DNA from: Lutimaribacter_A marinistellae
Lineage (GTDB): Bacteria; Pseudomonadota; Alphaproteobacteria; Rhodobacterales; Rhodobacteraceae
Assembly: GCF_042648365.1 (NCBI RefSeq)
Contig: NZ_JBHRXI010000010.1
Location: 186,001-250,000 of the forward strand
DNA length: 64,000 bases
Reading direction: 5' to 3'
Every line of letters begins with the position of its first letter. Position 1 is the stretch's first letter. The notes under the pieces were generated by a model. That model did no database searches. It was not told the DNA's origin and was given only the letters and a program-made list of their open reading frames with translations. The position numbers and the translations under genes are program-made. Below, in pieces: positions 34,914 to 46,541 of this stretch.

Positions 34914-36189
34914 CCGCGCTGCGGGCGTCCTCCCATTCCTCGCGCAGCGCCTCGATCCGTTTGTGGATCAGGCCGATATGCAGCCGCGTGTCATACTGCC
35001 CCTGACGATAGGCGACCGGCAGACGCATCCCGGCCAGCCGTTCCTCCACCGCTTCCAGCCGCTCCTGCAACTGGTCCAGCGCCGCGCCCTCTGGCCGCTC
35101 GGCCAGTTCCTGTTCGATCCGCCCAAGCTCGGGGTAGTACTGCCAGACCCGCCAACGCATGAAAAAGGCATAAACACCGGGCATCGCCTGCAACAGCGGC
35201 AGCACGATAAAGACGAAAGGCAGCAGCAAAAGCAGCACGCGGTTGATCTGCGCCGCGATCCAATAGGGCAGCCAGTCATGCCAGGTCGACGGTCCCTCGA
35301 CGATCAATTGCCGCGCCGTGTTGTTCACCGGCAACCGCACCCCCTCGGCCGAGGGAAAGGTCTGGTGCTCGGTGATGATACCCCGCTCGCGGTGCAGCTC
35401 GATCGCCGCCATGGCCAACCGGTTCACCAGCGCCGGGTGCAGGTCCGGCGCAATGGCCAGCCGCGCCTTCAACGCGATGAGCGAGAAGGGCTCGGGCGGC
35501 AGCACCGGGTTGAGCGAGATCGCCCCCGCCGGAACCGTCACCGTATCGGCATAGACCATCCGGCGCGAGATCGCCTCTGTGTAGTCGATCCGCATGAAAT
35601 GCAGCCGGTTGTCGCCATAAGCGGCCAGCAGGTAGGGCGCATCGACCGGGGCCACGAACACCGCGATGTCGATCTCGCCCCGCACCAGCGCCGCGATGGA
35701 CTCGGCATAGCTCAGCGCCAGATGCGTGTTGCGCTCCGAAGGCAGGCCAACGGCCGCCTCGAGGTCGCGAAAGGCCGCCGCCGTTCCCGAACCGTCCTGA
35801 CCGCTGTTGATTCGCAACCCCGACCACAGCGCCGGGTTGCGCGGGATCTCCGCCCCGGTCCGCACCAGAAAGGCCATCGGCTCGTAGAACACCGATCCGA
35901 TCGCCTCCACCCCGGGGTCCGAAACCTCGATCCCGCCCTGCAGCAGTGCCACATCGACCTCCCCGGCACTGATCAGCCCGGCATTCTCGACCGACCCTGC
36001 GGTCTCGACGATCTCCAGCGTGATCCCGTCGCGCGCCAGCACTTCGCGATACTGCTCCGCAATGGCCGAATAGGCCCCATTCTCGGGACCGGCGGCGATG
36101 ATCAGCCGGTCCGGTGGATGCAACCGGACCAGGACCAGGACGAACACGCCAACCAGCAGCAGAAACGCGACAAGAATAGAGATTCGCAA
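34897..36189 (-). CDS. Membrane-anchored TAXI-family solute-binding protein
   Basis: This 430-residue protein has an N-terminal membrane segment (about 5-22) and a TAXI TRAP-type binding domain (about 28-320, IIAAGPENGAYSAIAEQYREVLARDG). A second membrane helix follows (about 335-360, INRVLLLLLPFVFIVLPLL), then a coiled-coil-like C-terminal tail. The start is placed at a TTG (36189), with GGCGAGGG just upstream. In-frame ATGs lie within the crotonase gene. No TRAP permease gene is adjacent. A C-terminal helix plus coiled coil is not part of a standard binding protein, so it may be a sensor or an orphan subunit. Confidence 0.78.
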   Translation of the reverse strand: MRISILVAFLLLVGVFVLVLVRLHPPDRLIIAAGPENGAYSAIAEQYREVLARDGITLEIVETAGSVENAGLISAGEVDVALLQGGIEVSDPGVEAIGSVFYEPMAFLVRTGAEIPRNPALWSGLRINSGQDGSGTAAAFRDLEAAVGLPSERNTHLALSYAESIAALVRGEIDIAVFVAPVDAPYLLAAYGDNRLHFMRIDYTEAISRRMVYADTVTVPAGAISLNPVLPPEPFSLIALKARLAIAPDLHPALVNRLAMAAIELHRERGIITEHQTFPSAEGVRLPVNNTARQLIVEGPSTWHDWLPYWIAAQINRVLLLLLPFVFIVLPLLQAMPGVYAFFMRWRVWQYYPELGRIEQELAERPEGAALDQLQERLEAVEERLAGMRLPVAYRQGQYDTRLHIGLIHKRIEALREEWEDARSAVSNAP

Positions 36190-36268
36190 ACGGGTCCCTC
36201 GCCTCGGGAAGTCACCAACTTCGCGAAAGGCTAGTGGCGAAAATCCGCCAAGGCAACTTTCCCGCGCG

Positions 36269-37129
36269 CTACCTGTTCGACTTGGGCAGCGGCGCGTTCT
36301 CGGTCCAGTCCCAGGTGCCGTCGTCACGTTCGGCCACGGCCCGTTTCCATCCGCTCTCCTCGGCAAACGCCTTGAAGTTCAACCCCTCGGGCGAATGCCG
36401 CGTGATCCCGTCGAATATCGTGGCCAGCCGCTGGGTCTGCATCAGTCCCATCTGCTCCATCGCGTTGTTGATCACCAGCTTCTGCATCGCCAGCTGGTTG
36501 ACCGGCACGCTGGCCATCCGCGCCGCCATCTCCTCGACAGCGTCGTCCAGCTGATCCTCCGGCACCGCCTTCAGCACCAGCCCCAGCTCCGCCGCCTCGC
36601 GCCCGGTGATCTTGTCGCCGGTGAACAGCATCCGCTTGGCCCGCTCCGGACCCAGCCGGTAAACCCACATCGCGGTGGTGGGACAGCCCCAGACCCGCAC
36701 CGGCATATACCCGATCCGCGCGTTCTCGCCCATGATCACCATGTCCGAACACAGCGCGATATCCGACCCGCCAGCCACCGCGAAACCGTGCACCTTGCAG
36801 ATCACCGGCTTCATCGCCCGCCACAGCGCCATGAAATGCTGCGTGTTGGCCCACATGAACCGGTAATCCTTGATCGGATCCCACGGCATCTCCTGCGTGA
36901 CCTCGCCCGACCCGTTGCCCTCGGCGTAAAAAGTCAGGTCATAGCCCGCGCAGAACGCCTCGCCCCGCCCCGACAACACCATGACATGCACCCCCGGATC
37001 GGCATCCGCCCGCGCCACCGCCTCGGCCAGGTCCACCGGCAGGCTGTCATCGATGGCGTTCATCACCTCGGGCCGGTTCAGCGTGATCCGCGCGATCCGC
37101 CCGTCCTTTTCGTAATCGACCGTCGACAT
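36269..37129 (-). CDS. Enoyl-CoA hydratase/isomerase (crotonase family)
   Basis: This 286-residue crotonase-fold protein has the oxyanion-hole segments GRGEAFCAGYDL and AVAGGSDIALCSDMVI. One hydratase Glu position is occupied by other residues (RVWGCPTTAMWV), so the exact reaction (hydratase, isomerase or hydrolase) is not clear. The start at 37129 follows GGGAGG. It is divergent from a CaiB-type CoA-transferase gene with 150 bases between them, suggesting joint acyl-CoA metabolism. Confidence 0.88.
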   Translation of the reverse strand: MSTVDYEKDGRIARITLNRPEVMNAIDDSLPVDLAEAVARADADPGVHVMVLSGRGEAFCAGYDLTFYAEGNGSGEVTQEMPWDPIKDYRFMWANTQHFMALWRAMKPVICKVHGFAVAGGSDIALCSDMVIMGENARIGYMPVRVWGCPTTAMWVYRLGPERAKRMLFTGDKITGREAAELGLVLKAVPEDQLDDAVEEMAARMASVPVNQLAMQKLVINNAMEQMGLMQTQRLATIFDGITRHSPEGLNFKAFAEESGWKRAVAERDDGTWDWTENAPLPKSNR

Positions 37130-37279
37130 GCGTTCCTCCCTGCTGTCTCGACACGAGACAAGCACGCTTCCCCGCCCACGCCCAGAGCCCGCCGAAATGA
37201 CCCGACGTCGCGCCCGGCCCGGCTTGCAATCGGCCGCGCGCCCCACAAACCTGCCCGCACCGACAGAGGGAGGAACAAC

Positions 37280-38380
37280 ATGCTGTCAGGCATCCGCATC
37301 GTCGAGATCGAGGGCCTCGGCCCCGGCCCCTTCGCCGCCATGACACTGGCCGATCTGGGCGCCGAGGTCATCGTGATCCACCGCAAGGGCGGCGCCGCGA
37401 CCCCCGGCATGCCCGAGCGGTCGCTTCTCGACCGCGGCAAACGCTCCATCGCGCTCGACCTCAAGGACCCCGCCGACCTTGCCACCGCCAAGGCCCTCAT
37501 CGCCACCGCCGACGCGCTGATCGAAGGGTTCCGCCCCGGTGTGATGGAAAAGCTGGGCCTCGGCCCCGATACCTGCCACGCGCTCAACCCCGCGCTGGTC
37601 TTCGGCCGCATGACCGGCTGGGGTCAGACCGGCCCGCTTGCTCAGGCGGCAGGGCATGATTTCAACTACATCGCCCTCTCCGGCGCCATGTGGTACGCCT
37701 CGCCCCCCGGCGAGGCACCGCAGACGCCCGCCACACTGGTTGGCGATATCGGCGGCGGCGCCATGTATCTCGTCGCCGGCATCCTCGCGGGCATACTCGC
37801 CGCGCGCACCTCCGGTCGCGGCACCGTGGTCGACGCCGCGATCTATGACGGCTCGGCCCACATGATGAACCTGCTGATGAGCCTGCGACAGGCCGGCGGT
37901 CTGTCCGACACACGCGGGCAAAGCCTGCTCGACGGCCCGCATTGGAGCCGCTCCTACGCCTGCGCCTGCGGCGGATTCATCTCCATCCAGGCGCTGGAAC
38001 CCAAGTTCTACGCCCTCTTCCTCGAGCGTATGGGCCTCGCGGAGGATCCCGAATTCGCCAAGCAATTCGACCCAAAGGCCTGGCCTGTCCTCACCGCCCG
38101 CCTCGCCGGCCTCTTCGCCGAACAGCCCCGCAGCCACTGGGAGGATCTGTTCCTCGGCACCGATGCCTGCGTGGCCCCCGTTCTCACCCCGTCCGAGGCC
38201 GCCGCCCACCCGATGAACGCCGCACGCCAGGCATGGTTCGAGGCGGATGGCGCCCTGCAGGCCGCCCCGGCTCCCCGCTTCGATGGCCAGTCGCGTCGCC
38301 CGGGTCCGATCCCCGCGCGCGGCGAACACGGCGACGAGATCCGCGCCGAACTGGAAACCGAAACGGAACAGGGGCGCTGA
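37280..38380 (+). CDS. CaiB/BaiF-family CoA-transferase (AMACR-like)
   Basis: This 366-residue family III CoA-transferase begins GIRIVEIEGLGPGPFAAMTLADLGAEVI and contains RGKRSIALDLKDPADLA, LIEGFRPGVMEKLGLGPD and a VDAAIYDGSA segment with the likely catalytic Asp (near 188). It most resembles alpha-methylacyl-CoA racemases, which epimerise 2-methylacyl-CoA. The start at 37280 is behind GGGAGG. It is divergent from the crotonase gene. The exact substrate is not shown. Confidence 0.9.
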   Translation: MLSGIRIVEIEGLGPGPFAAMTLADLGAEVIVIHRKGGAATPGMPERSLLDRGKRSIALDLKDPADLATAKALIATADALIEGFRPGVMEKLGLGPDTCHALNPALVFGRMTGWGQTGPLAQAAGHDFNYIALSGAMWYASPPGEAPQTPATLVGDIGGGAMYLVAGILAGILAARTSGRGTVVDAAIYDGSAHMMNLLMSLRQAGGLSDTRGQSLLDGPHWSRSYACACGGFISIQALEPKFYALFLERMGLAEDPEFAKQFDPKAWPVLTARLAGLFAEQPRSHWEDLFLGTDACVAPVLTPSEAAAHPMNAARQAWFEADGALQAAPAPRFDGQSRRPGPIPARGEHGDEIRAELETETEQGR

Positions 38381-38417
38381 CCCGCCCCCTTCCTCTTGCC
38401 TGAAATATCCCGGGGGT

Positions 38418-38501
38418 GTGGGGGCAGCGCCCCCACGTTAAACCCGCGCGTTGGGGGCAAAGCCCCCACGTTAAACCTGCGTGTGGGGGCAAAGCCCCCA
38501 C
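38418..38501. repeat. Three tandem GC-rich hairpins (REP-like array)
   Basis: Three near-identical hairpins built from GTGGGGGC / GCCCCCAC arms with 3-base loops lie at 38418-38436, 38452-38468 and 38483-38501, at a spacing of 32-33 bases. The spacer ACGTTAAACC is shared. They fill the gap between convergent CoA-transferase and hemE genes and follow a GAAATATCCCGGGGG motif of the kind common between Rhodobacteraceae genes. They probably act as a two-sided terminator. The tandem form looks like a REP element expansion. Confidence 0.75.
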
Positions 38502-38506
38502 AACGC

Positions 38507-39541
38507 TCACCCCTCGCGCACCGTGTCGATCATCAGCTGCACATTCGCAGGATCGGCATCCGGCGTGATCCCGTGGCCCAGGTTGAAGATATGCGGCCCG
38601 CCGGAAAACGCCTTCACGATGGCGCGGGTCTCGTCCACCAGCGCCTGCCCGCCCGTCACCATGTGCGACGAGGCCAAGTTGCCCTGTACACAGCCATCCA
38701 CTTGCACATGTTGCGCCGCCCAGTCGGGCGCGACCGAGTTGTCCAACGCCACGCAATCCACGCCGGTGGCGCGGGCGAAGCCGACATAGCCCTCACCCGC
38801 CTCGCGCGGAAACCCGATCACCGGAATACCCGGGTGACGCTCCTTCAGCGCGGCGGTGATGACCCGCGCGGGCTCCACCGCGTAGCGGGTGAAATCCTCG
38901 CCCTTCAGCGATCCCGCCCAGCTGTCGAAGATCTTGACCACCTCGGCCCCCGCCTCGATCTGGCGCGAGAGATACTCGATCGTTGCCTCCGTGATGCGCC
39001 CCAGCAGCGCCTCGAACAGCGGCCGGTTCTCGTCCTTCAACGCATGGGCCGGTCCCTGGTCCTTGGTCCCACGCCCCGCGATCATGTAGGTTGCAACCGT
39101 CCAGGGCGCGCCGGCAAAGCCGATCAGCGTCACGTCGCCGGGCAATTCCCGCGACAGGATCGACACCGTCTCGTAGACCGGCGACAACACCTCGTGCACG
39201 TCCGAAGCGGGCTTCAAGGCGTCGAACCCGGCCTGGTCCGTCAGCGTCGACAGGCGCGGCCCCTCGCCGGTGACGAACCACAGATCCGCACCCAGCGCCT
39301 GCGGCACCAGCAGGATGTCGGCGAACAGGATCGCCGCGTCGAAGCCGTAGCGCCGGATCGGCTGCAGGGTCACCTCGGCGGCCAGCTCCGGATTGTAGCA
39401 GAGGCTCAGGAAATCGCCCGCCTTCTCGCGCGTTGCGCGATACTCCGGCAGGTAACGTCCCGCCTGCCGCATCATCCAGATCGGCGGCACGTCCTGCACC
39501 TCGCCCGCCAGCGATCTCAGCAGCTTCTTTTGCTCGGCCAT
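38507..39541 (-). CDS. hemE: Uroporphyrinogen decarboxylase
   Basis: This 344-residue cytoplasmic enzyme decarboxylates the four acetate side chains of uroporphyrinogen III to give coproporphyrinogen III. Family marks include PIWMMRQAGRYLPEYR near the N-terminus, FDAAILFADILLVP, GFAGAPWTVATYM and VIGFPREAG. Length is normal. The start at 39541 has an AAAGGACG ribosome site. It is divergent from hemC with 105 bases between, so haem synthesis genes share a control region. Confidence 0.97.
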   Translation of the reverse strand: MAEQKKLLRSLAGEVQDVPPIWMMRQAGRYLPEYRATREKAGDFLSLCYNPELAAEVTLQPIRRYGFDAAILFADILLVPQALGADLWFVTGEGPRLSTLTDQAGFDALKPASDVHEVLSPVYETVSILSRELPGDVTLIGFAGAPWTVATYMIAGRGTKDQGPAHALKDENRPLFEALLGRITEATIEYLSRQIEAGAEVVKIFDSWAGSLKGEDFTRYAVEPARVITAALKERHPGIPVIGFPREAGEGYVGFARATGVDCVALDNSVAPDWAAQHVQVDGCVQGNLASSHMVTGGQALVDETRAIVKAFSGGPHIFNLGHGITPDADPANVQLMIDTVREG

Positions 39542-39646
39542 GTCCGTCCTTTCCCGTTCTTTGCTCCACGGGTCCGACGCAAGCGGCGTTTTGTCAAGCG
39601 TGCCGCCCATTGAAAGGGCAATCTGACGCGACTAAAGCTGGTCGTC

Positions 39647-40606
39647 ATGACACTCTCGCTCCCCTCTCCCGCGCAGCCCCTGCGCATCGGCACGCGCGGC
39701 TCGCCGCTGGCGCTGGCACAGGCGCATGAAACCCGCGACAGGCTCTCGCGGGCCTTCGACCTGCCCTCCGACGCGTTCGAGATCGCCGTGATCGCCACCA
39801 CCGGCGACAACAAGCCGATGATCGACGCCGACCGACCGCTCAAGGAGATCGGCAACAAGGGTCTCTTCACCAAGGAAATCGAAGAGGCAATGCTGCGGGG
39901 CGAGATCGATATCGCCGTGCATTCCACCAAGGACATGCCCGTCGAACAACCCGCCGGGCTGGTCATCACAACCTTCCTGCCGCGCGAGGACATGCGCGAC
40001 GCCTTCATCTCGCCGCGTTTCACCGCCATCGCCGACCTGCCGCAGGGCGCGACCGTGGGCACCTCCTCGCTGCGCCGCCGCGCGCAACTGCTGGTGCGGC
40101 GGCCCGACCTGAACGTGGTCGAGTTCCGCGGCAATGTGCAGACCCGCCTGCGCAAGCTCGCCGATGGCGTGGCCGATGCCACCTTCCTCGCCCAGGCCGG
40201 GCTGAACCGGCTTGCCATGGCCGACGTACCCGCTACACCCATCCCGGTGGGCGACATGCTGCCCGCCATCGCGCAGGGCGCGATCTGCATCGAACACCGG
40301 GCCGACGACAGCCGCGCCGCGCAGATGCTCGAGGCGATCCACGACAGCGCGACCGGCACCCAGATGGCCTGCGAACGCGCCTTCCTCGCCGCGCTCGACG
40401 GCTCCTGCGAAACGCCCATCGCCGGGCTGGCCGGTCTCGACGGCGCCACGATCCGCCTGCGCGGCGAGATCCTGCGCCCCGACGGGTCCGAGTCGCTGGC
40501 CGACGAGCTCACCGGCCCGGCCGAGGACGGGGCCGAGATCGGCCGCACGCTCGCCGCCAGCCTTCTGAAGCGCGCCGGCCCCGGTTTCTTCGACTGGCGC
40601 GGCTGA
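39647..40606 (+). CDS. hemC: Porphobilinogen deaminase (hydroxymethylbilane synthase)
   Basis: This 319-residue enzyme joins four porphobilinogen units into hydroxymethylbilane. It is recognised from RIGTRGSPLALAQA, HSTKDMPVEQPAGL, GTSSLRRRAQLL and the cofactor-binding Cys (near residue 254) in LDGSCETPIAG, which holds the dipyrromethane. The start fits the usual N-terminus. It is divergent from hemE. Confidence 0.97.
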   Translation: MTLSLPSPAQPLRIGTRGSPLALAQAHETRDRLSRAFDLPSDAFEIAVIATTGDNKPMIDADRPLKEIGNKGLFTKEIEEAMLRGEIDIAVHSTKDMPVEQPAGLVITTFLPREDMRDAFISPRFTAIADLPQGATVGTSSLRRRAQLLVRRPDLNVVEFRGNVQTRLRKLADGVADATFLAQAGLNRLAMADVPATPIPVGDMLPAIAQGAICIEHRADDSRAAQMLEAIHDSATGTQMACERAFLAALDGSCETPIAGLAGLDGATIRLRGEILRPDGSESLADELTGPAEDGAEIGRTLAASLLKRAGPGFFDWRG

Positions 40607-40683
40607 CAAACGCGCAGGGCGCAACGTCACTTTTGACAGGCACCACCCCTCGCTGAGACACTGCCGTGCGGGAGGACATCGCC

Positions 40684-41631
40684 ATGACACCTGGAAAGGC
40701 CTATCTCACGCCCGAGGAAATCCGCCCCCTGGCCGAACGCTCCGACCTGCGCGGTGCATGGCTGGTGGCGCATTGCTGGGGCACCATTGCACTTGCCTTG
40801 GCGCTTTTCGCCCTCTGGCCCAACCCGCTGACCTTCGTCATTGCCGTCATGGTGATCGGCTCGCGCCAGCTTGGCCTTGCCATCCTCATGCACGAGGCCG
40901 CGCATAACGCGCTGTTCAAATCGCGCGGGCTGAACGAGACGGTCGGCGAATGGCTCTGCGGGCGTCCCATCATGGCCGAGCTTGCGGCCTATCGCCATTA
41001 CCACCTGACCCATCACCGCTTCACCCAGACCGACAAGGACCCCGACCTTGTTCTGTCTTCGAAATTCCCGACCTCCCACGCCTCGATGAAGCGCAAGTTC
41101 GCCCGCGACCTGACCGGCCGCACCGGGATCAAGCAGTTGATGGGGCAGATCATGATGTCCGTCCGCCTCGCAGGCGACGATGACGCGATCAAGGCCGCAG
41201 CCTCCGATTTCGCGCAAAGCTTCAAGGCCCCCCAGCTGTGGAAATCGCTGCCAGTCTTTTTCGGCGTGATCGTCCTGATGGGGATTGTCGGTGAGTGGTG
41301 GTGGGGGCTGGCCTTCTGGCTGCTGCCCTATCTCACGTGGTTCCAGTTCGTCCTGCGTGTCCGCAACATCGCCGAACATGGCGCGACCGAGCAATCAGAC
41401 GACCCGTTCCGCAACGTGCGCACCACCCATGCGGGTCCGCTCGCCCGGCTCTTGGTCGCGCCTTATTGGGTCAATTACCACCTCGAGCATCACATGATCA
41501 TGCATGTGCCCTGCTACAACCTGCCCAGTTTGCACCGGACCCTGCTCGACAAGGGGCTCGGCCCCCGCATGAACACCGCCCCCGGCTATGGCGCGGCGCT
41601 GCGCGAGGCTGGCTGGCGCGCGCCTGCCTGA
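40684..41631 (+). CDS. Membrane fatty acid desaturase
   Basis: This 315-residue integral membrane di-iron desaturase has the three His boxes HEAAHN, HYHLTHH and HLEHH (in NYHLEHHMIMH), with four hydrophobic helices between them. The HxxxH, HxxHH and HxxHH pattern fits acyl-lipid or sphingolipid-type desaturases. It also fits some carotenoid hydroxylase relatives, so the substrate is not certain. The start at 40684 was chosen because GGAGGA lies 8 bases upstream. An upstream ATG at 40666 is possible. It converges with the PHP gene after 20 bases. Confidence 0.9.
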   Translation: MTPGKAYLTPEEIRPLAERSDLRGAWLVAHCWGTIALALALFALWPNPLTFVIAVMVIGSRQLGLAILMHEAAHNALFKSRGLNETVGEWLCGRPIMAELAAYRHYHLTHHRFTQTDKDPDLVLSSKFPTSHASMKRKFARDLTGRTGIKQLMGQIMMSVRLAGDDDAIKAAASDFAQSFKAPQLWKSLPVFFGVIVLMGIVGEWWWGLAFWLLPYLTWFQFVLRVRNIAEHGATEQSDDPFRNVRTTHAGPLARLLVAPYWVNYHLEHHMIMHVPCYNLPSLHRTLLDKGLGPRMNTAPGYGAALREAGWRAPA

Positions 41632-41651
41632 CCGGCAAGCGCACTTGCGCC

Positions 41652-42587
41652 TCACTCCATCCAGATCGGGTTCGACCACGCCCGCCGCCCGGCAGCGTCG
41701 CGCACCGACACGCGACACCACGGGCTGGCCGCCAGCCGGCTCAGGTCCAGTTCCACGCCGGTCAGCGAATGCCCCGTGGCCGAGACCGCAGCACTGCCCG
41801 CACCCTGCACAGACACCGTCTCGACCGCCGAACACTCGACCCGCATCCGGTATCCATTACGCTCAACCATTCGCAACTCAGGACCCTGCGAGGCATAGAA
41901 CCGTCCCGCCTTCAACGCCTCCAGCAGCGCCTCGGGCGTGTTTTCCTCTGCCTTGACCATCACCCAGCCACCGAACGCATCCGGGCTGGCGAAATGCGCG
42001 TCATCCGTCGCGATCAGGTCCACCCGGCGGCCACGGGCCAACAGCAGGTCCGCCATGTGCAGCCCGTCGCCCCGGTCCAGTTCCGCTGCGCAACCGTGGT
42101 TGTAGATCTCGACCGCGTGGGCCGCCTCGATCGACAGCGCGTCGGCCTCGGTCAAGCCCGACCAATGCGGATGCGCCACCGCGACAAAGGCCCCCGCCTC
42201 CCGCGCGCGCGCGGCGATCTCCGGCCCGCTCTCCTGCCCCTCGACCGGGCGGAAATGCGGCGAGTGCGATGGCGCGAAATCCGCCGGCAGCCCCACCGCC
42301 AGGATATGCCACAGCTCTCCGTTCTCCATCGCCCCACTATGCAGCTCGGCGCCGAGGATCGTGGTAAACCCGTCATCGCGGAACGCCGTCGTGTCCGCGA
42401 TCGGATAGCCGTAATGCCCGACGAAATGATCCGTCAGCGCGATGAAGTCATAACCTTCGGCCCGATAACGGCGACAGACTTCTTCGGGCTCCAGCACCCC
42501 GTCCGACAGGGTGGAATGGGTATGCAGGTTCCCGCGAAAGAACCGGCCGGGTGCGGAAAAGGCGTCTGGGATCATCATGCGCTCCAT
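41652..42587 (-). CDS. PHP-domain metal-dependent phosphoesterase
   Basis: This 311-residue cytoplasmic protein has the N-terminal PHP motif HTHSTLSDG (His22, His24, Asp29), FIALTDHF and the later VAVAHPHWSG, giving a probable three-metal site. The C-terminal part (about 220-311) is a beta-rich domain. It is similar to CehA/McbA-type hydrolases or the YciV-like RNase/phosphatase group. The start could be 42587 (MERMMIPD) or 42578. The gene is divergent from copA. The true substrate is unknown. Confidence 0.86.
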   Translation of the reverse strand: MERMMIPDAFSAPGRFFRGNLHTHSTLSDGVLEPEEVCRRYRAEGYDFIALTDHFVGHYGYPIADTTAFRDDGFTTILGAELHSGAMENGELWHILAVGLPADFAPSHSPHFRPVEGQESGPEIAARAREAGAFVAVAHPHWSGLTEADALSIEAAHAVEIYNHGCAAELDRGDGLHMADLLLARGRRVDLIATDDAHFASPDAFGGWVMVKAEENTPEALLEALKAGRFYASQGPELRMVERNGYRMRVECSAVETVSVQGAGSAAVSATGHSLTGVELDLSRLAASPWCRVSVRDAAGRRAWSNPIWME

Positions 42588-42655
42588 CGTTTCGGACGCG
42601 CCTAACAACGCATTGCCACAACGCGGTGACAAGCGCGAAAAATCACGCTGCCCTC

Positions 42656-42686
42656 TTGACCTTCCCGTGACTGGAACCCCTATCTG
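42656..42686 (+). promoter_or_regulatory. CueR-type copper-responsive promoter of copA
   Basis: A -35 TTGACC (42656-42661) and a -10 TATCTG (42681-42686) are separated by 19 bases, the over-long spacer typical of MerR-family promoters. The spacer carries the CueR palindrome CCTTCC-CGTGACT-GGAACC. It lies 24 bases before the copA start. Copper-bound CueR, encoded just downstream of copA, would twist the spacer and activate transcription. Confidence 0.88.
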
Positions 42687-42710
42687 CATTCCCAGACCAG
42701 GGAAATACCG

Positions 42711-45170
<2,460 letters not shown>

Positions 45171-45181
45171 AGGAGCCCGAG

Positions 45182-45568
45182 ATGAATATCGGCGATGTCT
45201 CCCGCGAAACCGGCCTGCCCGCCAAAACCATCCGCTATTACGAGGATATCGGCCTGATCACACCCCAGCGCGGCGAAAACGGGTATCGCCGTTTCCGCGA
45301 TACCGACCTGCACAAGCTCACGTTCCTCGGTCGCGCCCGCGCGCTTGGCTTCACGATCGAGGATTGCCGCACCCTGCTGGCGCTCTACGAGGACGAAACC
45401 CGCGCCAGCGCCGACGTCAAGACCGTGGCGCAGGACCACCTCGCCCGGATCGAGGCCAAGATCGCCGATCTCAAATCCATGCGCGACACGCTGCGCCATC
45501 TTGTCGATGCCTGCGCCGGCGACAACCGCCCCGACTGCCCGATCCTCAGGGATCTCGGCCACGCCTGA
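45182..45568 (+). CDS. cueR: CueR, copper-sensing MerR-family activator
   Basis: This 128-residue dimeric regulator has an N-terminal winged helix-turn-helix (IGDVSRETGLPAKTIRYYEDIGLI), a long dimerisation helix and the C-terminal metal loop with Cys111 and Cys119 (CAGDNRPDC), which match the CueR Cu(I) ligands in number and spacing. The start at 45182 was chosen because AAGGAG lies 8 bases upstream. An in-frame ATG at 45167 overlaps the copA stop. It forms a copA-cueR operon. Confidence 0.95.
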   Translation: MNIGDVSRETGLPAKTIRYYEDIGLITPQRGENGYRRFRDTDLHKLTFLGRARALGFTIEDCRTLLALYEDETRASADVKTVAQDHLARIEAKIADLKSMRDTLRHLVDACAGDNRPDCPILRDLGHA

Positions 45569-45654
45569 GCAAGTCCTGCTTGCCCTTTCGGCCCGGCTTT
45601 GCTTTGTCATGGCCTGACCCGCCACGGGGGCGGCGCTGCGAGGAGGATGAGATC

Positions 45655-46527
45655 ATGGCGAAATGCGCGTTTCTGGGACTTGGTGTGATGGGCTACCCGA
45701 TGGCCGGCCACCTGCAAAAGGCCGGGCATCAGGTCACGGTCTACAACCGCACCGCCGCCAAAGCCGAAAAATGGGCCGCCGAACATGGCGGCACCAGCGC
45801 CCCCACCCCGCGCGAGGCCGCGCAAGGTGCCGATTTCGTGATGTCCTGCGTCGGCAATGACGACGATCTGCGCTCGGTCTGCCTTGGCGATGACGGCGCA
45901 TTTGCAGGCATGGCCAAGGGCGCGATCTTTGTCGACCACACCACCGTTTCGGCCAAGGTCACGCGCGAATTGCAGGCCACCGCCAAGGAACTTGGTCTGG
46001 GCTTCGTCGACGCGCCCATCTCCGGCGGACAGGCCGGGGCCGAAAACGGCGCGCTCTCTGTCATGTGCGGCGGCGATCAGGCCGAATACGACAAGGCCGA
46101 ACCGGTGATGGACGCCTATTCCCGCATCTGCCGCCGCATCGGTGACAGCGGCGCGGGCCAGATGACCAAGATGTGCAACCAGATTGCCATCGCCGGCCTG
46201 GTGCAGGGTCTCTCCGAGGCCCTGCATTTCGCCGAGACCGCCGGCCTCGACGGTCGCGCCGTGGTCGAGGTTATCAGCCAGGGCGCGGCCGGAAGCTGGC
46301 AGATGTCGAACCGCTACGAGACGATGCTCGACGATCACTTCGATCACGGCTTTGCCGTCGACTGGATGCGCAAGGACCTCGGCATCTGCCTGGACACCGC
46401 CGACGAGACCGGTGCTTCCCTGCCGGTCACCGCGCTGGTGGATCAGTTCTACAAGGATGTCCAGAAACTGGGCGGCGGGCGCTGGGATACCTCCTCGCTC
46501 ATCAAGCGCCTGCGCGCGATGGGATGA
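45655..46527 (+). CDS. NAD(P)-dependent 3-hydroxyisobutyrate/tartronate-semialdehyde reductase-type dehydrogenase
   Basis: This 290-residue beta-hydroxyacid dehydrogenase has the cofactor motif FLGLGVMGYPMAG (5-17), the substrate segment DAPISGGQAGAENG and the catalytic Lys near 171 in MTKMCNQI. The C-terminal helical domain is complete. The start at 45655 has GGAGGATGAG upstream. It follows cueR but is unlikely to be part of copper control. The substrate may be 3-hydroxyisobutyrate, tartronate semialdehyde or succinic semialdehyde; the motif does not decide. Confidence 0.9.
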   Translation: MAKCAFLGLGVMGYPMAGHLQKAGHQVTVYNRTAAKAEKWAAEHGGTSAPTPREAAQGADFVMSCVGNDDDLRSVCLGDDGAFAGMAKGAIFVDHTTVSAKVTRELQATAKELGLGFVDAPISGGQAGAENGALSVMCGGDQAEYDKAEPVMDAYSRICRRIGDSGAGQMTKMCNQIAIAGLVQGLSEALHFAETAGLDGRAVVEVISQGAAGSWQMSNRYETMLDDHFDHGFAVDWMRKDLGICLDTADETGASLPVTALVDQFYKDVQKLGGGRWDTSSLIKRLRAMG

Positions 46528-46541
46528 AACCGGCCGTGGTA

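Noticed and set aside
38418..38501. Possible CRISPR array
   Set aside because: Only three units with a 32-33 base period whose spacers are near-identical. Each unit is a hairpin, and no cas genes are nearby.
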